A stretch of DNA of 64,000 nt from Pseudomonadota bacterium (lineage in GTDB: Bacteria; Pseudomonadota; Alphaproteobacteria; Rickettsiales; UBA6187). This document shows, piece by piece, positions 63,755 through 64,000 of the stretch. The notes under the pieces are model-generated. The model saw nothing but the letters and a program-made list of their open reading frames with translations, was not told where the DNA came from and ran no database searches. The stretch lies in assembly GCA_027620075.1 (NCBI GenBank), contig JAQCEY010000003.1, positions 186,001 to 250,000 on the forward strand, given 5' to 3'. The translations under genes and the position numbers were made by a program. Numbering within the stretch: the stretch's first letter is position 1; the number at the start of each line of letters is the position of its first letter.

Positions 63755-64000
63755 GTGTTAGTAGGTAACAACAATAATAATATACCTGACGATGATGATT
63801 ATGATTCTAATTCTAATATCGGCAAGGGTGATTATGAAGAGCAAATCAATACGGTAAATGTTGATAACCTAGATGATGATATTGAAGTTCAGGAGGAGGC
63901 TTCTGCACTAGCATCAACTCCCGGCAAGAACATATTATTACTTGGTGTCGTATTAATAGGTAGTTTATATCTTGTATATAATCTTGTATTTAAACAAACC
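63755..64000 (+). CDS. virB10: T4SS protein VirB10 (5' part, cut by window edge)
   Basis: From GTG at 63755 the frame reads an Asn/Asp/Glu-rich cytoplasmic stretch of about 60 residues, then a TM segment (NILLLGVVLIGSLYLVYNLV) and is open to the window end. Position right after virB9 and this N-terminal layout fit VirB10, the protein spanning both membranes. Only 82 codons are visible, so the main domain is not seen. Confidence 0.8.
   Translation, partial: MLVGNNNNNIPDDDDYDSNSNIGKGDYEEQINTVNVDNLDDDIEVQEEASALASTPGKNILLLGVVLIGSLYLVYNLVFKQT

Overview
The window is AT-rich DNA from an alphaproteobacterium, most likely a Rickettsiales-like or related host-associated lineage. This is inferred from the sequence. 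It carries mdh-sucC-sucD, two tandem DUF2336 genes and a P-type (VirB/VirD4, rvh-like) type IV secretion system. It also has chemotaxis genes, an orphan flhB, a secretin with large prepilin-like proteins, and many short palindromic repeats between genes. Housekeeping genes are intact, and accessory genes lie between them in clear patches.

Layout. 1-3.1 kb: a chemoreceptor with three PAS-like domains (last residues cut off by the window edge) and cheW. 3.4-9.6 kb: HU, a mosaic palindromic repeat, two small unknown genes, rpiB, glyA, nrdR and ribD; a two-gene cassette plus a duplicated ribD 5' end sits between nrdR and ribD. 9.6-14.5 kb: a 750-residue, almost pure coiled-coil protein, converging with an operon of three curlin-repeat secreted proteins. 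15-18.5 kb: two small membrane proteins, an MscS channel, a small lipoprotein and an exported protein that looks like a RelA/SpoT nucleotidyltransferase. 18.6-27.7 kb: a likely genomic island ending at tRNA-Ser(GGA). It holds a Shedu-like nuclease gene, an IS3-family element next to a gene remnant, a CHASE8-like hybrid histidine kinase with a Tsx-like outer-membrane channel, and a divergent methyltransferase / periplasmic binding protein / methyltransferase trio. 27.9-34.7 kb: flhB, a hypothetical, rho, mdh, sucC, sucD. 35-41.7 kb: a DUF4402 protein, a 141-bp inverted-repeat element, a zeta-toxin-like P-loop protein with a duplicated C-terminal module, a secreted protein, a UDG family 4-like protein, a membrane AraC regulator, a TPR-like protein and an ABC-2-type permease. 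41.8-47.2 kb: an MshL/PilQ-type secretin, an atypical prepilin peptidase and two large paralogous prepilin-like proteins. 47.3-51.2 kb: pyrH-frr-uppS-cdsA-dxr. 51.3-64 kb: virB11-virD4, then a PAS/degenerate-GGDEF gene, clpA, an unknown gene, two DUF2336 genes, tsaB, a pterin dehydratase and a VanX-like dipeptidase, then virB8-virB9-virB10 (cut by the right edge).

How the genes work together. The core genes serve C1/folate metabolism (glyA), riboflavin synthesis (ribD), the TCA cycle (mdh, sucCD), translation recycling (frr), undecaprenyl and phospholipid synthesis (uppS, cdsA), isoprenoid synthesis (dxr), transcription termination (rho) and tRNA modification (tsaB). The accessory genes point to surface structures (curlin-type amyloid, pilus or pseudopilus, T4SS) and to candidate effectors or toxins (RelA/SpoT-like exported protein, zeta-like protein, Shedu-like nuclease). 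The least familiar combinations are the methyltransferase/binding-protein/methyltransferase trio beside a Tsx channel and hybrid kinase, the curlin operon beside the giant coiled coil, and the zeta-like P-loop protein with repeated C-terminal modules. All family calls come from reading motifs by eye, without database searches.
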